Positions 16,484-27,342 of a stretch of 64,000 nt of DNA are shown one piece after another. The notes beneath the pieces were generated by a model that did not search any database, was not told where the DNA came from, and saw only the letters and a list, made by a program, of their open reading frames with translations. Position numbers and translations under genes: made by a program. The stretch lies in assembly GCF_000819765.1 (NCBI RefSeq), contig NZ_CDBT01000063.1, positions 62,001-126,000 of the forward strand. The letters run 5' to 3'. Within the stretch, counting starts at the first letter, position 1. The number at the start of each line of letters is the position of its first letter. This stretch comes from Aeromonas bivalvium. GTDB taxonomy: Bacteria; Pseudomonadota; Gammaproteobacteria; Enterobacterales; Aeromonadaceae.

Positions 16484-18225
16484 AACGCAAGACGCCCGCC
16501 AAGGCGCAGGCCAAAGCCCCGTCACTCTATCCGTGGCGTTTTCGCACCCTGGTGTTGTTCATCGGGATGGCGTTTGTCGGCTTGATCCTGCGTCTGGCCT
16601 GGATCCAGGTGATAAGCCCGGACCGGTTGCGCCAGGAGGGGGACATGCGCTCCCTGCGGACCACCTCGACCCAGGCGGTGCGCGGCATGATCACGGATCG
16701 CAACGGCGAGCAGCTGGCGGTATCTGTGCCGGTCGAAGCGGTGTGGGCCGATCCCAAGACGGTCCACGAGTCAGGCTCCATCCACAACGAGCGGGCCTGG
16801 CTGGCCCTCTCCGCCGTGCTCAAGGTCGACATCAACACCCTCAAGCACCGCATCTCCAACCCTAAGAAGCGCTTCGTCTATCTGCAACGCCAGGTGACCC
16901 CTGCCGTGGCCGAATACATCAAGGGCCTCAAGCTGGGGGGCGTCTTCCTGCGTCCCGAGTCGCGCCGTTTCTACCCAACGGGGGAGATCAGCGCCCACCT
17001 GGTGGGGGTGACCAACATAGATGGCCATGGCATAGAGGGGATAGAGCGCAGCTACGATCAGTGGCTGAGCGCGACCCCGGGCGAGCAGCGGGTGCGCAAG
17101 GACAGGCAGGGCCGGGTCATAGAGCGGCTCGGCGTGGTCAAGGAGGGCAAGAACGCCAACAACCTGGCCCTGAGCATCGATCAGCGGGTGCAGGCCCTGG
17201 CCTATCGCGCCCTGAAACGGGCCACCGACGAGAACAAGGCTACGTCCGGTTCCCTGGTGATGCTGGATGTGAAGACAGGCGAGGTGCTGGCCATGGTCAA
17301 TACCCCCTCCTACAACCCGAACAACCGGGGTCAGTACCAGAGCTTCCGGGTACGCAACCGGGTGGTGACGGACACCTACGAGCCGGGGTCCACCATCAAG
17401 CCGCTGATCCTGCTCAGCGCCCTGCAGGCCGGGGTGACGAGCTGGAAGGATCACATCCAGGGCGGGCCCCTCTATATCGGGGCCAAGCAGATCCGCGATG
17501 TCAGCATCCACAGCGCCAACAACCTGTTCGACATCTTGCGTTACTCCTCCAACATCGGCATGTCCCGTATTGCCCTGCGCATGCCGGCCCAGGAGATGAT
17601 CAACACCCTCAGTCTGTTCGGCTTTGGCAATGACACCGGCAGCGGCCTGATCGGCGAGAGCCTGGGGATGCTGCCCCAGCGCCGGCGCTGGTCCGATATC
17701 GAACGTGCCACCCTGTCGTTCGGCTATGGCCTGCGGGTGACCCCGCTGCAGCTGGCCTCCGCCTATGCCACCCTGGCCAACCAGGGCAAGCGGGTGCCCA
17801 TCTCCACCATCAAGGTGGACAAGGCGCCCCAGGGTGAGCAGGTCATCGACCACAACAATGCCAAGGCCATGATGCAGGCCCTGGAGTTCGTGGTCGACAA
17901 CGCCATTCCCAAGGCCAAGGTGCCCGGCTATCGCATCGGCGGCAAGAGTGGTACCGCCAAGGTCGCCGTCGCCGGTGGCTATGGCAAGGACTACATGGCC
18001 TGGTTTGCCGGCTTCGCCCCGGCCAGCAACCCCCGCTTCGTCATGGTGGTGGTGGTCAATGAACCCAAGGGCAAGGCCTACTACGGCGGTGCCGTCGCGA
18101 CACCGCCCTTTGCCGAGGCCATGGGCGGCGTGCTGCAGCTCTACAACATTCGTCCCGATGCGGTGCCCAATGCGCCGCCCCCCTCACTCGCCCGACTGGA
18201 GGCCGCCGTTGTCCCTCACACTTGA
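16480..18225 (+). CDS. ftsI: Septal peptidoglycan transpeptidase FtsI (PBP3)
   Basis: Class B penicillin-binding protein that crosslinks septal peptidoglycan, paired with FtsW. The 581-residue protein has an N-terminal membrane anchor (LVLFIGMAFVGLILRLAWIQ), a pedestal domain, and the transpeptidase domain with the active-site STIK (S304), the SSN motif in RYSSNIGMSR, and KSGT (residues 489-492). The start overlaps ftsL; the last 17 bases overlap murE. Confidence 0.97.
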   Translation: MKRKTPAKAQAKAPSLYPWRFRTLVLFIGMAFVGLILRLAWIQVISPDRLRQEGDMRSLRTTSTQAVRGMITDRNGEQLAVSVPVEAVWADPKTVHESGSIHNERAWLALSAVLKVDINTLKHRISNPKKRFVYLQRQVTPAVAEYIKGLKLGGVFLRPESRRFYPTGEISAHLVGVTNIDGHGIEGIERSYDQWLSATPGEQRVRKDRQGRVIERLGVVKEGKNANNLALSIDQRVQALAYRALKRATDENKATSGSLVMLDVKTGEVLAMVNTPSYNPNNRGQYQSFRVRNRVVTDTYEPGSTIKPLILLSALQAGVTSWKDHIQGGPLYIGAKQIRDVSIHSANNLFDILRYSSNIGMSRIALRMPAQEMINTLSLFGFGNDTGSGLIGESLGMLPQRRRWSDIERATLSFGYGLRVTPLQLASAYATLANQGKRVPISTIKVDKAPQGEQVIDHNNAKAMMQALEFVVDNAIPKAKVPGYRIGGKSGTAKVAVAGGYGKDYMAWFAGFAPASNPRFVMVVVVNEPKGKAYYGGAVATPPFAEAMGGVLQLYNIRPDAVPNAPPPSLARLEAAVVPHT

Positions 18226-19705
18226 TGCCCTGGTGCGCCCCTTCGGTCTCGAAGCCGGGGCGCTGCCCCTGACCGACATGCAGCTCGACAGCCGACGAGT
18301 CGGCCCTGGCTGCCTGTTCGTGGCACTCAAGGGGCATCAGACCGACGGCAGGCAGTTCATCGGGCAGGCGGTGGCCCAGGGGGCGAGCGCCGTGCTGTTC
18401 GAGGATGACGGCAGCTTCGTGCCCCCTGTGCTGGCGATCCCCTGTATCGGCATGGGCGATCTGCCGGTCAGGCTCAGTGCCCTGGCCGGACGCTTCTTCG
18501 GCGATCCGGCCAGGGCGCTGCAGCTGATAGGCATCACGGGCACCAATGGCAAGAGCACCACGGCGCTGCTGGTGGCCAACTGGCACAGCCTGCTCGCCGA
18601 ACAGACGGGGGCCGGCAAGGCGGCCGTCATGGGCACCATAGGCAATGGCCTGTTCGGCGAGCTGGTGGAAGCGGCCAACACCACGGGTAGCGCCCTCGAG
18701 GTGCAGGCCAATCTGGCCGCCCTGCGCGATCAGGGCGCCAGCCTGGTGGCCATGGAGGTCTCCAGCCATGGTCTGGTGCAGCACAGGGTGGAGGATCTCC
18801 ACTTCGCCGCCACCGTCTTCACCAACCTGAGCCGGGATCATCTCGACTATCACGGCTCCATGGCCGCCTATGGCGAGGCCAAGGAGCTGCTGCTCAAGCA
18901 GGTCGATGAGCACTGTGCCCTCATCAATGATGACGACCCGCTGGGGCACGAATGGCTGACCCGTTATCCCCAGGCGGTGGCCTTCGGCACCAATGGCCCG
19001 ATTGAAAACCACCCTGGACGACAGTTGACGGCGCAGCATCCCCAATTTCATCAGCAGGGATTCAGTTCAGCCATTAACTCCAGCTGGGGGAATGGTGTAT
19101 TATCCGCCCCCTTGCTCGGCCGCTTCAACGTCAGCAATGTGCTGGCGGCCATGGGGGTCATGCTGGTGCTCGGTCACGAGTTCGAGCAGCTGATCGCCAC
19201 CGCCCCCCGCCTGCAGGGGGTGACGGGTCGCATGGAGTGTTTCGGCGGCGGCGATGCGCCGCTGGCTGTGGTCGATTATGCCCACACCCCGGATGCGCTG
19301 GAGAAGGCGCTGCAGGCCCTGCGGGTGCACTGCGAGGGGCGGCTGTGGTGCATCGTCGGTTGCGGTGGCGACCGCGATCGCGGCAAGCGTCCCATGATGG
19401 CCGCCGTGGCCGAGCTGCATGCGGACTGCGTGATCCTGACCGATGACAATCCCCGTACCGAATCGCCGGCCCGCATCATGGCCGACATGGTGGCGGGTCT
19501 TGCCGATCCTGGCGCCGTGACCATAGAGCACGACAGGGTCAAGGCCATAGGGCTGGCGCTGGCGCAGGCGAGCAAAGAGGACATCATCCTGGTGGCCGGT
19601 AAGGGTCACGAGGATTATCAGATCATTGGCAAAGACAAGCGGCACTACAGCGACCGGGAAACCGTCGCGGCCGCGTTGCACACATTAATGGAGTCATTCA
19701 GATGA
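18209..19705 (+). CDS. murE: UDP-MurNAc-tripeptide synthetase MurE (meso-DAP adding)
   Basis: Adds meso-diaminopimelate to UDP-MurNAc-L-Ala-D-Glu. The start is TTG at 18209, inside the ftsI end, with GGAGG six bases upstream; the N-terminal length then matches E. coli MurE up to the DSR motif. The product has 498 residues, the ATP loop GITGTNGKST (108-117) and the DNPR motif (413-416) that marks DAP rather than lysine specificity. It overlaps murF by ATGA. Confidence 0.95.
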   Translation: MSLTLDALVRPFGLEAGALPLTDMQLDSRRVGPGCLFVALKGHQTDGRQFIGQAVAQGASAVLFEDDGSFVPPVLAIPCIGMGDLPVRLSALAGRFFGDPARALQLIGITGTNGKSTTALLVANWHSLLAEQTGAGKAAVMGTIGNGLFGELVEAANTTGSALEVQANLAALRDQGASLVAMEVSSHGLVQHRVEDLHFAATVFTNLSRDHLDYHGSMAAYGEAKELLLKQVDEHCALINDDDPLGHEWLTRYPQAVAFGTNGPIENHPGRQLTAQHPQFHQQGFSSAINSSWGNGVLSAPLLGRFNVSNVLAAMGVMLVLGHEFEQLIATAPRLQGVTGRMECFGGGDAPLAVVDYAHTPDALEKALQALRVHCEGRLWCIVGCGGDRDRGKRPMMAAVAELHADCVILTDDNPRTESPARIMADMVAGLADPGAVTIEHDRVKAIGLALAQASKEDIILVAGKGHEDYQIIGKDKRHYSDRETVAAALHTLMESFR

Positions 19706-21057
19706 TGACCCTCAGGCTTGCCGAACTGGCCCGGGCGCTCGATGCCCGCCTGATCGGCGGCGATCACGAGATCACCGCCGTCAGCACCGATACCCGCACC
19801 CTGGGCGCCGGTGCCCTGTTCGTGGCCCTGCGCGGCGAGCGGTTCGACGCCCACGATTTCTGCGAGCAGGCGGTGCTGGCGGGGGCCTCTGCCCTGCTGG
19901 TGGAGCGTGAACTGCCCCTGGCCATCCCGCAACTGGTGGTGGCCGACAGCCTCAAGGGACTGGGGCGACTCGGCAAGCTGGTGCGCGAGCGCATCAACCC
20001 GAAAGTGCTGGCCATCACCGGCAGCTGCGGCAAGACCACGGTGAAGGAGATGGCGACCGCCATCCTGCGCTGTGAGGGGGAGGTGCTGGCCACTGCCGGC
20101 AACTTCAACAACGAGGTGGGGGTGCCCCTCACCCTGCTGCGCCTCGAGCCGCAGCACCGCTTTGCCGTGATGGAGCTGGGAGCCAACCACCCGGGGGAGA
20201 TCGCCTGGACCACCTCCCTGGCCCGGCCCGATGCCGCCATCATCAACAACGTGGCGGCGGCCCATCTGGAAGGCTTCGGCTCCCTGGAGGGGGTGTTCCA
20301 CGCCAAGAGCGAGATCTTCGAAGGGCTGGGCGAGGGCGGCAGCGCCATCGTCAATGCCGACAACGAGTTCTGGCCCAGGTGGCGGGAGAAGGGCATCCGT
20401 TGCGCCTTCTCCCTCGAGGATCAGCGCCAGCCGTACCACACCCGCGACATAGTGCTCAATCAGGAAGGGTGCGCCGAATTCGTCATGGTGACCCCCCAGG
20501 GGGAAGTGAGCCTGACCCTGACCATTCCCGGTCGTCACAACGTGGCCAACGCCCTGGCCGCCGCCGCCGGGACCCTGGCGCTGGGGGCCTCGCTCGCCTC
20601 TGTCAAGGCGGGGCTGGAGCAGATGGCACCGGTCAAGGGGCGCTTTTGCGTGCGCCGCTGGGGTGGCCTGACCCTGATTGACGACACCTACAACGCCAGC
20701 GTGGAGTCCGTGCTGGCGGGCATCGATGCCCTGACCGCCATGGGCGGCTACAAGGTGCTGGTGTTTGGCGACATGCGAGAACTGGGTGAGGGCTCGGCCG
20801 AGCAGCACGCCCGGGTCGGCCGCCATGCCCGCGCGTGCGGGCTGGATGCCGTGCTCACGGTCGGCGAGGAGAGCCGTCATACCGCAGACGCTGCGGGCGG
20901 CCGACATTTCGATAACAAGGCGTCTCTCTATGACGTGCTGGCACAGATGATCACGACAGAACAAACCATCGCCATTCTGGTGAAAGGGGCGCGGGGTTCC
21001 CGCATGGAAGATATCGTCAACATGGTCGCCGACCATCAGGAGCAAGCCTCATGCTAG
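19702..21057 (+). CDS. murF: UDP-MurNAc-pentapeptide synthetase MurF
   Basis: Joins D-Ala-D-Ala to the UDP-MurNAc tripeptide. The 451-residue Mur ligase has the ATP loop [10 protein letters not shown] (107-116), the central motif [14 protein letters not shown], and the C-terminal [10 protein letters not shown] followed by [10 protein letters not shown]. It overlaps murE by 4 bp and mraY by 7 bp, as is usual in a tightly packed dcw operon. Confidence 0.97.
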   Translation: MMTLRLAELARALDARLIGGDHEITAVSTDTRTLGAGALFVALRGERFDAHDFCEQAVLAGASALLVERELPLAIPQLVVADSLKGLGRLGKLVRERINPKVLAITGSCGKTTVKEMATAILRCEGEVLATAGNFNNEVGVPLTLLRLEPQHRFAVMELGANHPGEIAWTTSLARPDAAIINNVAAAHLEGFGSLEGVFHAKSEIFEGLGEGGSAIVNADNEFWPRWREKGIRCAFSLEDQRQPYHTRDIVLNQEGCAEFVMVTPQGEVSLTLTIPGRHNVANALAAAAGTLALGASLASVKAGLEQMAPVKGRFCVRRWGGLTLIDDTYNASVESVLAGIDALTAMGGYKVLVFGDMRELGEGSAEQHARVGRHARACGLDAVLTVGEESRHTADAAGGRHFDNKASLYDVLAQMITTEQTIAILVKGARGSRMEDIVNMVADHQEQASC

Positions 21058-22133
21058 TCTGGCTGGCAGAACTGCTCACCCCGCACTTCACCTTCTTCAA
21101 CGTCTTCTCCTATCTGACGTTTCGCGCCATCCTGTCGATCATCACCGGCCTGGTGGTGGCGCTCTGGATGGGGCCGCGCCTCATCCGCCGCCTGCAGATC
21201 CTCAAATTCGGCCAGGTGATCCGCAACGACGGCCCCGAGTCCCACCTCAGCAAGCGGGGCACCCCGACCATGGGGGGCCTGATGATCATTGCGGCCATCT
21301 TCATCTCGGTACTGCTCTGGAGCCGCCTCGACAATCCTTATGTCTGGCTGGTGCTGTTCGTGCTCGGTGCCTACGGCGCCATCGGCTTTGCCGATGACTA
21401 CCTCAAGGTGGTGCGCAAGAATACCGACGGCCTGATCGCCCGCTGGAAGTACTTCTGGCAATCCGCCGTTGCCCTGGGGGTGGCGGTGTTCCTCTATGCC
21501 ACCGCGACCCACGACGGCCAGACCCAGCTGGTGGTGCCCTTCCTCAAGGACGTGATGCCCCAGCTCGGCCTGATGTTCATCCTGCTGACCTACTTCGTCA
21601 TCGTCGGTACCTCCAACGCGGTCAATCTGACCGATGGTCTCGACGGTCTGGCCATCATGCCCACCGTCATGGTGGCGGGAGGCTTTGCCCTCATCGCCTG
21701 GGCCACCGGCAACGTCAACTTCGCCAACTACCTGCACATTCCCTATGTGCCCTACGCCTCCGAGCTGGTGATCGTCTGCACCGCCATCGTGGGCGCGGGC
21801 CTCGGCTTTCTCTGGTTCAACACCTATCCGGCCCAGGTGTTCATGGGGGACGTGGGTTCCCTGGCCCTCGGCGGTGCGCTCGGCACCATCGCCGTGCTGG
21901 TGCGCCAGGAGTTCCTGCTGGTGATCATGGGCGGCGTCTTCGTGATGGAGACGGTCTCGGTGATCCTGCAGGTGGGATCCTACAAGCTGCGGGGGGTGCG
22001 CATCTTCCGCATGGCCCCCATTCATCACCACTACGAGAAGAAGGGCTGGCCGGAGCCGCGGGTCATAGTGCGGTTCTGGATCATCACCCTGATGCTGGTG
22101 CTGCTGGGTCTCGCCACCCTGAAGGTGCGTTGA
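21051..22133 (+). CDS. mraY: Phospho-MurNAc-pentapeptide transferase MraY
   Basis: Integral membrane enzyme making lipid I from UDP-MurNAc-pentapeptide and undecaprenyl phosphate. The 360-residue protein has about ten transmembrane helices and the conserved aspartates in GFADDYLKV and [13 protein letters not shown], plus [12 protein letters not shown] and [12 protein letters not shown] near the C-terminus. The length is as in E. coli (360). Confidence 0.98.
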   Translation: MLVWLAELLTPHFTFFNVFSYLTFRAILSIITGLVVALWMGPRLIRRLQILKFGQVIRNDGPESHLSKRGTPTMGGLMIIAAIFISVLLWSRLDNPYVWLVLFVLGAYGAIGFADDYLKVVRKNTDGLIARWKYFWQSAVALGVAVFLYATATHDGQTQLVVPFLKDVMPQLGLMFILLTYFVIVGTSNAVNLTDGLDGLAIMPTVMVAGGFALIAWATGNVNFANYLHIPYVPYASELVIVCTAIVGAGLGFLWFNTYPAQVFMGDVGSLALGGALGTIAVLVRQEFLLVIMGGVFVMETVSVILQVGSYKLRGVRIFRMAPIHHHYEKKGWPEPRVIVRFWIITLMLVLLGLATLKVR

Positions 22134-22135
22134 TC

Positions 22136-23419
22136 ATGGTCATCATCCTGGGTTTGGGAAAAACCGGTCTCTCCTGCGTCGATTACTTCCTCGGCCGTGG
22201 CGTCACGCCCCTGGTGATGGACACCCGCAAGAATCCCCCCGGCCGCGACCAGCTGCCGGCCGGAGTCGAACTGCGTGAGGGGCTGGATGAAGCCCTGCTC
22301 GCCCAGGCACACCTCATCGTCGCGAGCCCGGGCATTGCCCTGGCGACCCCGGCCCTGAAAGCCGCCGCCGAGCGTGGCATCGACATCGTCGGTGACATAG
22401 AGCTGTTCGTGCGCGAGACCAGTACCCCCGTCATCGCCATCACGGGCTCCAACGGCAAGAGCACGGTCACCACCCTGGTAGGCGAGATGATCGCCGAGGC
22501 GGGGCTCAAGGTGGGCGTTGGCGGCAACATAGGTACCCCGGCCCTGAGCCTGCTCAAGCAGCCCATGGATCTCTGCGTGCTGGAGCTGTCCAGCTTCCAG
22601 CTCGAGACCACCCACAGCCTGCGTGCCGCCGCCTCCGTGGTGCTCAATCTCAGTGAGGATCACATGGATCGCTATGCCGGCATGGCCGATTACCGCGCCG
22701 CCAAGCAGGAGATCCATCAGCACTCCCAGCACATCCTGGTCAACCGGGACGATGCCCTGACCCTGCCCGACGTGGGCGAACTCTGGAGCAGCTTCGGCCT
22801 CGACGGCAATGCCTATGGTCGGGGCGAGTTCGATGGCGAGCTCTGGCTGACCCTCCATGGCGAACCGCTTATCCCGGTGAGCGAGATGAAGATAGTGGGG
22901 GCCCACAATCAGGCCAACGCCCTGGCGGCCATGGCCCTGTGCGATGCGGTCGGCATCCCCCGCGAACCCCAGCTCGCCGTGCTGCGCCGCTTCGAGGGCC
23001 TGCCCCATCGTGCCCGCTTCGTGCGCGAGGTGAACGGGGTGCGCTGGATCAACGACTCCAAGGCCACCAACGTGGGGGCCACCCTGGCCGCCGTGGCCGG
23101 GGTGCGGGAGTCGGTCAAGGGACGCCTGCTGCTGCTGGCCGGTGGCCAGGGCAAGGGGCAGGATTTCGGCCCGGTGCAGGCGCTGCTCGGCCACCAGATA
23201 GATCATATGTACTGCTTCGGCCAGGATGCCGAGCTGCTGCTGGCCCTGGGTGAGCAGACCGAACGGGTGGCGGACCTGGATGCCGCCGTCGCCAAGGCGG
23301 CGCTGGACGCCAGGCCCGGTGACTGGGTGCTCCTTGCCCCCGCCTGCGCCAGCCTGGATCAGTTCGCTTCCTTCGAAGCCCGTGGCGATCGCTTCACCGA
23401 GCTGGTACTCGCCTTATGA
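22136..23419 (+). CDS. murD: UDP-MurNAc-alanine--D-glutamate ligase MurD
   Basis: Adds D-glutamate to UDP-MurNAc-L-alanine. ATG 22136 has AAGGTG about 8 bp upstream; a TTG two codons earlier overlaps the mraY stop and is less likely. The 427-residue product begins [14 protein letters not shown] and carries the ATP loop [10 protein letters not shown] (104-113), [10 protein letters not shown] and [11 protein letters not shown]. It overlaps ftsW by ATGA. Confidence 0.96.
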   Translation: MVIILGLGKTGLSCVDYFLGRGVTPLVMDTRKNPPGRDQLPAGVELREGLDEALLAQAHLIVASPGIALATPALKAAAERGIDIVGDIELFVRETSTPVIAITGSNGKSTVTTLVGEMIAEAGLKVGVGGNIGTPALSLLKQPMDLCVLELSSFQLETTHSLRAAASVVLNLSEDHMDRYAGMADYRAAKQEIHQHSQHILVNRDDALTLPDVGELWSSFGLDGNAYGRGEFDGELWLTLHGEPLIPVSEMKIVGAHNQANALAAMALCDAVGIPREPQLAVLRRFEGLPHRARFVREVNGVRWINDSKATNVGATLAAVAGVRESVKGRLLLLAGGQGKGQDFGPVQALLGHQIDHMYCFGQDAELLLALGEQTERVADLDAAVAKAALDARPGDWVLLAPACASLDQFASFEARGDRFTELVLAL

Positions 23420-24600
23420 ACGCCCTGCGCGCGACCCTCGGCTTGCTGCAGCGGCTCCTGCTTCCCGCCAGGCCAGGTGCGCTCTACGATCGGCAGCTGG
23501 TGGTGCTGGCCCTCTCCCTGATGACAGTGGGGCTGGTGATCGTGGCCTCCGCCTCCATTCCGGAAGGGATCGCCCTGGCGGGGGATCCCTTCATGTTCGT
23601 CAAGCGCCACGGCATGTTCCTGGTGATGGCGCTGGGTATCTCCTGGTTCGTGTTGCAGGTGCCCATGGCCCGCTGGCAACACTACAACGGCCCCATGCTG
23701 CTGCTGGCCATCCTGATGCTGGTGCTGGTGCTGCTGGTGGGGCGCAGCGTCAACGGTTCGGTGCGCTGGTTGCCGCTCGGCCCCTTCAACCTGCAACCGG
23801 CGGAGTTCGGCAAGCTGGCGCTGTTCGTCTATCTGGCAGGCTACCTGGTGCGGCGCCAGAGCGAGGTGCGCGAGCGCTTCATCGGCTTCATGAAGCCGAT
23901 GGCGGTGCTGTTTCTGGTGGCCGTGCTGCTGCTTGCCCAGCCGGATCTGGGCTCGGTGATCGTGATGTTCGTCACCTCGCTGGGCATGCTGTTCCTGGCG
24001 GGCGCCCGCATGGTGCAGTTCATCGGCCTCATCCTGGTGGGGATCAGCGCCGTGGTGACCCTGATCATCGCAGAGCCCTACCGGATGCGGCGGGTCACCT
24101 CCTTCCTCGATCCCTGGGCCGATCCGTTCGGCAGCGGCTATCAGCTGACCCAGTCCCTGATGGCATTCGGTCGCGGCAGCTGGCTGGGAGAGGGGCTCGG
24201 CAACTCGATCCAGAAGATGGAGTACCTGCCGGAGGCCCACACCGACTTCGTGTTCGCCATCCTGGGGGAGGAGCTGGGCTACCTCGGCGTGCTGGGTGCC
24301 CTCTTCCTCATCTTTGCCCTGGCGATCAAGGCCCTCAAGCTGGGCCATCAGGCCCTGGTGGCCGACAAGCTCTACGAGGGCTATCTGGCCATCGGCATCG
24401 GCATCTGGTTCAGCTTTCAGACCTTCGTCAACGTCGGCGCGGCCAGCGGCATGATGCCGACCAAGGGGCTGACCCTGCCGCTGGTCAGTTATGGCGGCTC
24501 CAGTCTCATCATCATGACGGTGGCGGTGAGCATGTTGATCCGGATCGATTTCGAATTGCGTCAGGCCAGTGCCCAGGCGCGTGTGCGGGAGGTTGCGTGA
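23416..24600 (+). CDS. ftsW: Septal peptidoglycan polymerase FtsW
   Basis: SEDS-family glycosyltransferase that polymerises lipid II at the septum with FtsI. The 394-residue protein has about ten transmembrane helices and the family signatures [19 protein letters not shown], the loop with [35 protein letters not shown] and SYGGSSLI. It is flanked by murD and murG with overlapping ends. Confidence 0.97.
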   Translation: MNALRATLGLLQRLLLPARPGALYDRQLVVLALSLMTVGLVIVASASIPEGIALAGDPFMFVKRHGMFLVMALGISWFVLQVPMARWQHYNGPMLLLAILMLVLVLLVGRSVNGSVRWLPLGPFNLQPAEFGKLALFVYLAGYLVRRQSEVRERFIGFMKPMAVLFLVAVLLLAQPDLGSVIVMFVTSLGMLFLAGARMVQFIGLILVGISAVVTLIIAEPYRMRRVTSFLDPWADPFGSGYQLTQSLMAFGRGSWLGEGLGNSIQKMEYLPEAHTDFVFAILGEELGYLGVLGALFLIFALAIKALKLGHQALVADKLYEGYLAIGIGIWFSFQTFVNVGAASGMMPTKGLTLPLVSYGGSSLIIMTVAVSMLIRIDFELRQASAQARVREVA

Positions 24601-25685
24601 GTAGCAAGACGTTGTTGGTGATGGCCGGTGGTACCGGGGGCCATGTGTTTCCCGGCTTGGCGGTGGCCGACAGGCTCAGGGCCCAGGGCTGGCGCATCCA
24701 CTGGCTCGGCACCGCCGACCGGATGGAGGCCGAGCTGGTGCCCGCCCACGGCTACCCCATCTCCTTCATCGACATCCAGGGGGTGCGTGGCAATGGCCTC
24801 AAACGGCTGCTGGTGGCCCCCTATCGCATCGTCAAATCCATCCTGCAGGCCCGTCGGGTATTGAAGACGATCAAGCCGGACGTGGTGCTCGGCATGGGGG
24901 GCTTCGCCTCTGGCCCGGGCGGCGTGGCAGCCTGGCTGTCTGGCATCCCCTTGCTGCTCCATGAGCAGAATGCCGCCGCCGGCATGACCAACAAGCTGTT
25001 GGCCCGCATCGCCAGTCGTGTCCTGATGGCCTTCCCGGGGGCATTTGCACCGAGTCGCCGCACCGCCGTGGTGGGCAACCCGGTACGGCCCGAGGTGGTC
25101 AACCTGCCGGATCCGGCCAGCCGCATTGGCAGCCGGGCCGCGCCACTGCGCCTGCTGGTCATCGGGGGCAGCCTGGGGGCCCGGGTGCTCAACGAACAGG
25201 TGCCCGCCGCGGTCGCCGCCGCCGGCGTGCCCATCGCTGTGCGTCACCAGACCGGCAAGGGCAACCGGGACGCCGTCGCCGCTGCCTATGCCGCCCTGGG
25301 CCAGGAGGCCGAGGTGAGCGACTTCATCAAGGAGATGGCTGATGCCTACGCCTGGGCCGATCTGGTGGTGTGCCGCGCCGGGGCCCTGACCGTCTCCGAG
25401 GTGGCCGCCGCCGGTGTAGCCGCCATCTTCGTGCCGCTGCCCCATGCGGTGGACGATCACCAGACCCGCAACGCCCTGACCCTGGTCGACGGCGGGGCGG
25501 CCGAATTTCTGCCCCAGTCAGAGCTGAGCCAGGCGACCCTGGCGGCGCGTCTCGCCTGGCTGGCCGGGCGCAGGGACATATTGCTGAACATGGCCAAGGC
25601 GGCGCGGCGCGTCGCCATTGTCGATGCCGCAGAGCGGGTTGCCGATGAGTGCAAACGGCTCGCCACCGGTGACAAGGCATGCTGA
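24597..25685 (+). CDS. murG: Lipid II synthase MurG
   Basis: Membrane-associated GT-B enzyme that adds GlcNAc to lipid I. The start is GTG at 24597, overlapping the ftsW stop, with GGGAGG four bases upstream. The 362-residue product has the N-terminal glycine loop [39 protein letters not shown] and the C-terminal [14 protein letters not shown] and [12 protein letters not shown] motifs. Confidence 0.97.
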   Translation: MSSKTLLVMAGGTGGHVFPGLAVADRLRAQGWRIHWLGTADRMEAELVPAHGYPISFIDIQGVRGNGLKRLLVAPYRIVKSILQARRVLKTIKPDVVLGMGGFASGPGGVAAWLSGIPLLLHEQNAAAGMTNKLLARIASRVLMAFPGAFAPSRRTAVVGNPVRPEVVNLPDPASRIGSRAAPLRLLVIGGSLGARVLNEQVPAAVAAAGVPIAVRHQTGKGNRDAVAAAYAALGQEAEVSDFIKEMADAYAWADLVVCRAGALTVSEVAAAGVAAIFVPLPHAVDDHQTRNALTLVDGGAAEFLPQSELSQATLAARLAWLAGRRDILLNMAKAARRVAIVDAAERVADECKRLATGDKAC

Positions 25686-25720
25686 TCAAGACTGCACAGG
25701 CCAAGCCGTGCCGTCTTACC

Positions 25721-25736
25721 CCTCAATGTATTGAGG
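25721..25736 (+). other. Small perfect stem-loop in the murG-murC gap
   Basis: CCTCAATGTATTGAGG is a perfect palindrome (at least 6 bp stem with a 4-nt loop) inside the 106-bp gap between murG and murC, the largest gap in this part of the operon. There is no T-tract, so it is more likely an mRNA stability or binding site than a terminator. Confidence 0.4.
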
Positions 25737-25791
25737 CCGTAGCACCCGTTGCAGATGAGCGCGGGACTGGCGGCAGAGTAAAGAGAGAAAT

Positions 25792-27246
25792 ATGAACAAG
25801 GTTGAACTGGCAAAACTGCGTACCGTGATCCCCGAAATGCGCCGCGTGCGCCGCATCCACTTTATCGGCATAGGTGGCGCGGGCATGGGGGGCATTGCCG
25901 AGGTGCTGGCCAACGAGGGCTATCAGGTCTCCGGCTCGGATCTGGCCACCAACGGGGTGACCGAGCGGCTCGCCAGCCTGGGAGCCCAGATCTGCATCGG
26001 TCACAGCGCCGAACATGTGGATGGCGCCAGCGTGGTGGTGGTCTCCACCGCCATCAGGGCCGACAACCCCGAGCTGCTGGCTGCCCGGGAGCAGCGCATT
26101 CCCGTGGTGCGCCGCGCCGAGATGCTGGCGGAGCTGATGCGTTTTCGCCACGGCATCGCCATCGCAGGCACCCACGGCAAGACCACTACCACCAGCCTGG
26201 TGGCCAGCATCTATGCCGAAGCGGACAGGGATCCCACCTTCGTCATCGGCGGCCTGCTCAACAGCGCAGGTACCAATGCGCGCCTGGGCAGCAGTCGCTA
26301 TCTGATCGCCGAGGCGGACGAGAGCGATGCCTCTTTCCTGCATCTGCAACCCATGGTCTCCATCGTGACCAACATCGAAGCGGATCACATGGACACCTAT
26401 GGCGGCGACTTCTCCAGACTGAAGGCCACCTTCATCGAGTTCCTCCACAATCTGCCTTTTTACGGCTTGGCCGTGGTATGTGTTGACGATCCCGTGATCC
26501 GTGGCATGCTGCCTGAGATCGCGCGCCCGACCCTGACCTATGGCCTGTGCGACGATGCCGATGTGCAGGTGCTGGATTTCGTGCAGACCAGCAACCGCAG
26601 CCGCTTCCGGGTGCGTCGCAAAGATGCCGGCGAGCTGACCGTCACCCTGAATCTGCCGGGGGTGCATAACGCCCTCAACGCCGCCGCCGCCATCGCGGTT
26701 GCGACCGAAGATGGCGTCAGCGATGAGGCCATCATCAATGCCCTGGCCAAGTTCGAAGGGGTGGGGCGCCGCTTCCAGCAATATGGGGAATTCGAGACCG
26801 GGCGTGGCAAGGCCATGCTGGTGGACGACTATGGCCATCACCCGAGCGAGGTGAAGGTGACCATCAATGCCGCCCGCGCCGGCTGGCCCGAGAAGCGGCT
26901 GGTGATGGTGTTCCAGCCCCACCGCTACAGCCGCACCCGGGATCTCTACGAGGATTTCGCCGATGTGCTCTCCAAGGTGGATGTGCTGGTGATGCTGGAG
27001 GTCTATGCCGCCGGCGAGGAGCCGATCCCGGGGGCCGATGGCCGCGCCCTGTGCCGCTCCATCCGCTCCCGTGGCAACCTGGAGCCGGTGTTTGTCGCGA
27101 CCCCGGAAGATGTGCCCGCCGTGCTGGCGGACCTCATCGGCGAGGGGGATCTGGTGCTGACCCAGGGGGCCGGCAACGTGGGCGCCCTGGCCCGCCGTCT
27201 GGGGGAGATGAAATTGAGCATAGAGAGCATGAAATCCGGCGCCTGA
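25792..27246 (+). CDS. murC: UDP-MurNAc--L-alanine ligase MurC
   Basis: First Mur ligase: adds L-alanine to UDP-MurNAc. The 484-residue protein has the Rossmann loop [15 protein letters not shown], the ATP loop [11 protein letters not shown] (from residue 126), [23 protein letters not shown] and [10 protein letters not shown]. The next gene is ftsQ; ddlB, which lies here in E. coli, is absent. Confidence 0.97.
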   Translation: MNKVELAKLRTVIPEMRRVRRIHFIGIGGAGMGGIAEVLANEGYQVSGSDLATNGVTERLASLGAQICIGHSAEHVDGASVVVVSTAIRADNPELLAAREQRIPVVRRAEMLAELMRFRHGIAIAGTHGKTTTTSLVASIYAEADRDPTFVIGGLLNSAGTNARLGSSRYLIAEADESDASFLHLQPMVSIVTNIEADHMDTYGGDFSRLKATFIEFLHNLPFYGLAVVCVDDPVIRGMLPEIARPTLTYGLCDDADVQVLDFVQTSNRSRFRVRRKDAGELTVTLNLPGVHNALNAAAAIAVATEDGVSDEAIINALAKFEGVGRRFQQYGEFETGRGKAMLVDDYGHHPSEVKVTINAARAGWPEKRLVMVFQPHRYSRTRDLYEDFADVLSKVDVLVMLEVYAAGEEPIPGADGRALCRSIRSRGNLEPVFVATPEDVPAVLADLIGEGDLVLTQGAGNVGALARRLGEMKLSIESMKSGA

Positions 27247-27262
27247 GGGCCTAATGAGTATT

Positions 27263-27290
27263 TTGACCGCCAAGCCGGGGCCTATATAAT
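27263..27290 (+). promoter_or_regulatory. Near-consensus promoter before ftsQ
   Basis: -35 TTGACC (27263-27268), 16-bp spacer, -10 TATAAT (27285-27290), in the 96-bp murC-ftsQ gap. It can drive ftsQAZ independently of Pmra. A GC-rich inverted repeat (GCGGCC T GGCCGC) with GTTTTA lies between it and ftsQ. Confidence 0.75.
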
Positions 27291-27342
27291 GGCGCACCCG
27301 GCCCGGCAGGCGGCCTGGCCGCGTTTTACGGGGATATGACGG

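Noticed and set aside
23226-24596. Extension of the murG frame far upstream, through ftsW
   Set aside because: Only the part from GTG 24597 matches MurG; the rest is an out-of-frame reading of murD/ftsW.
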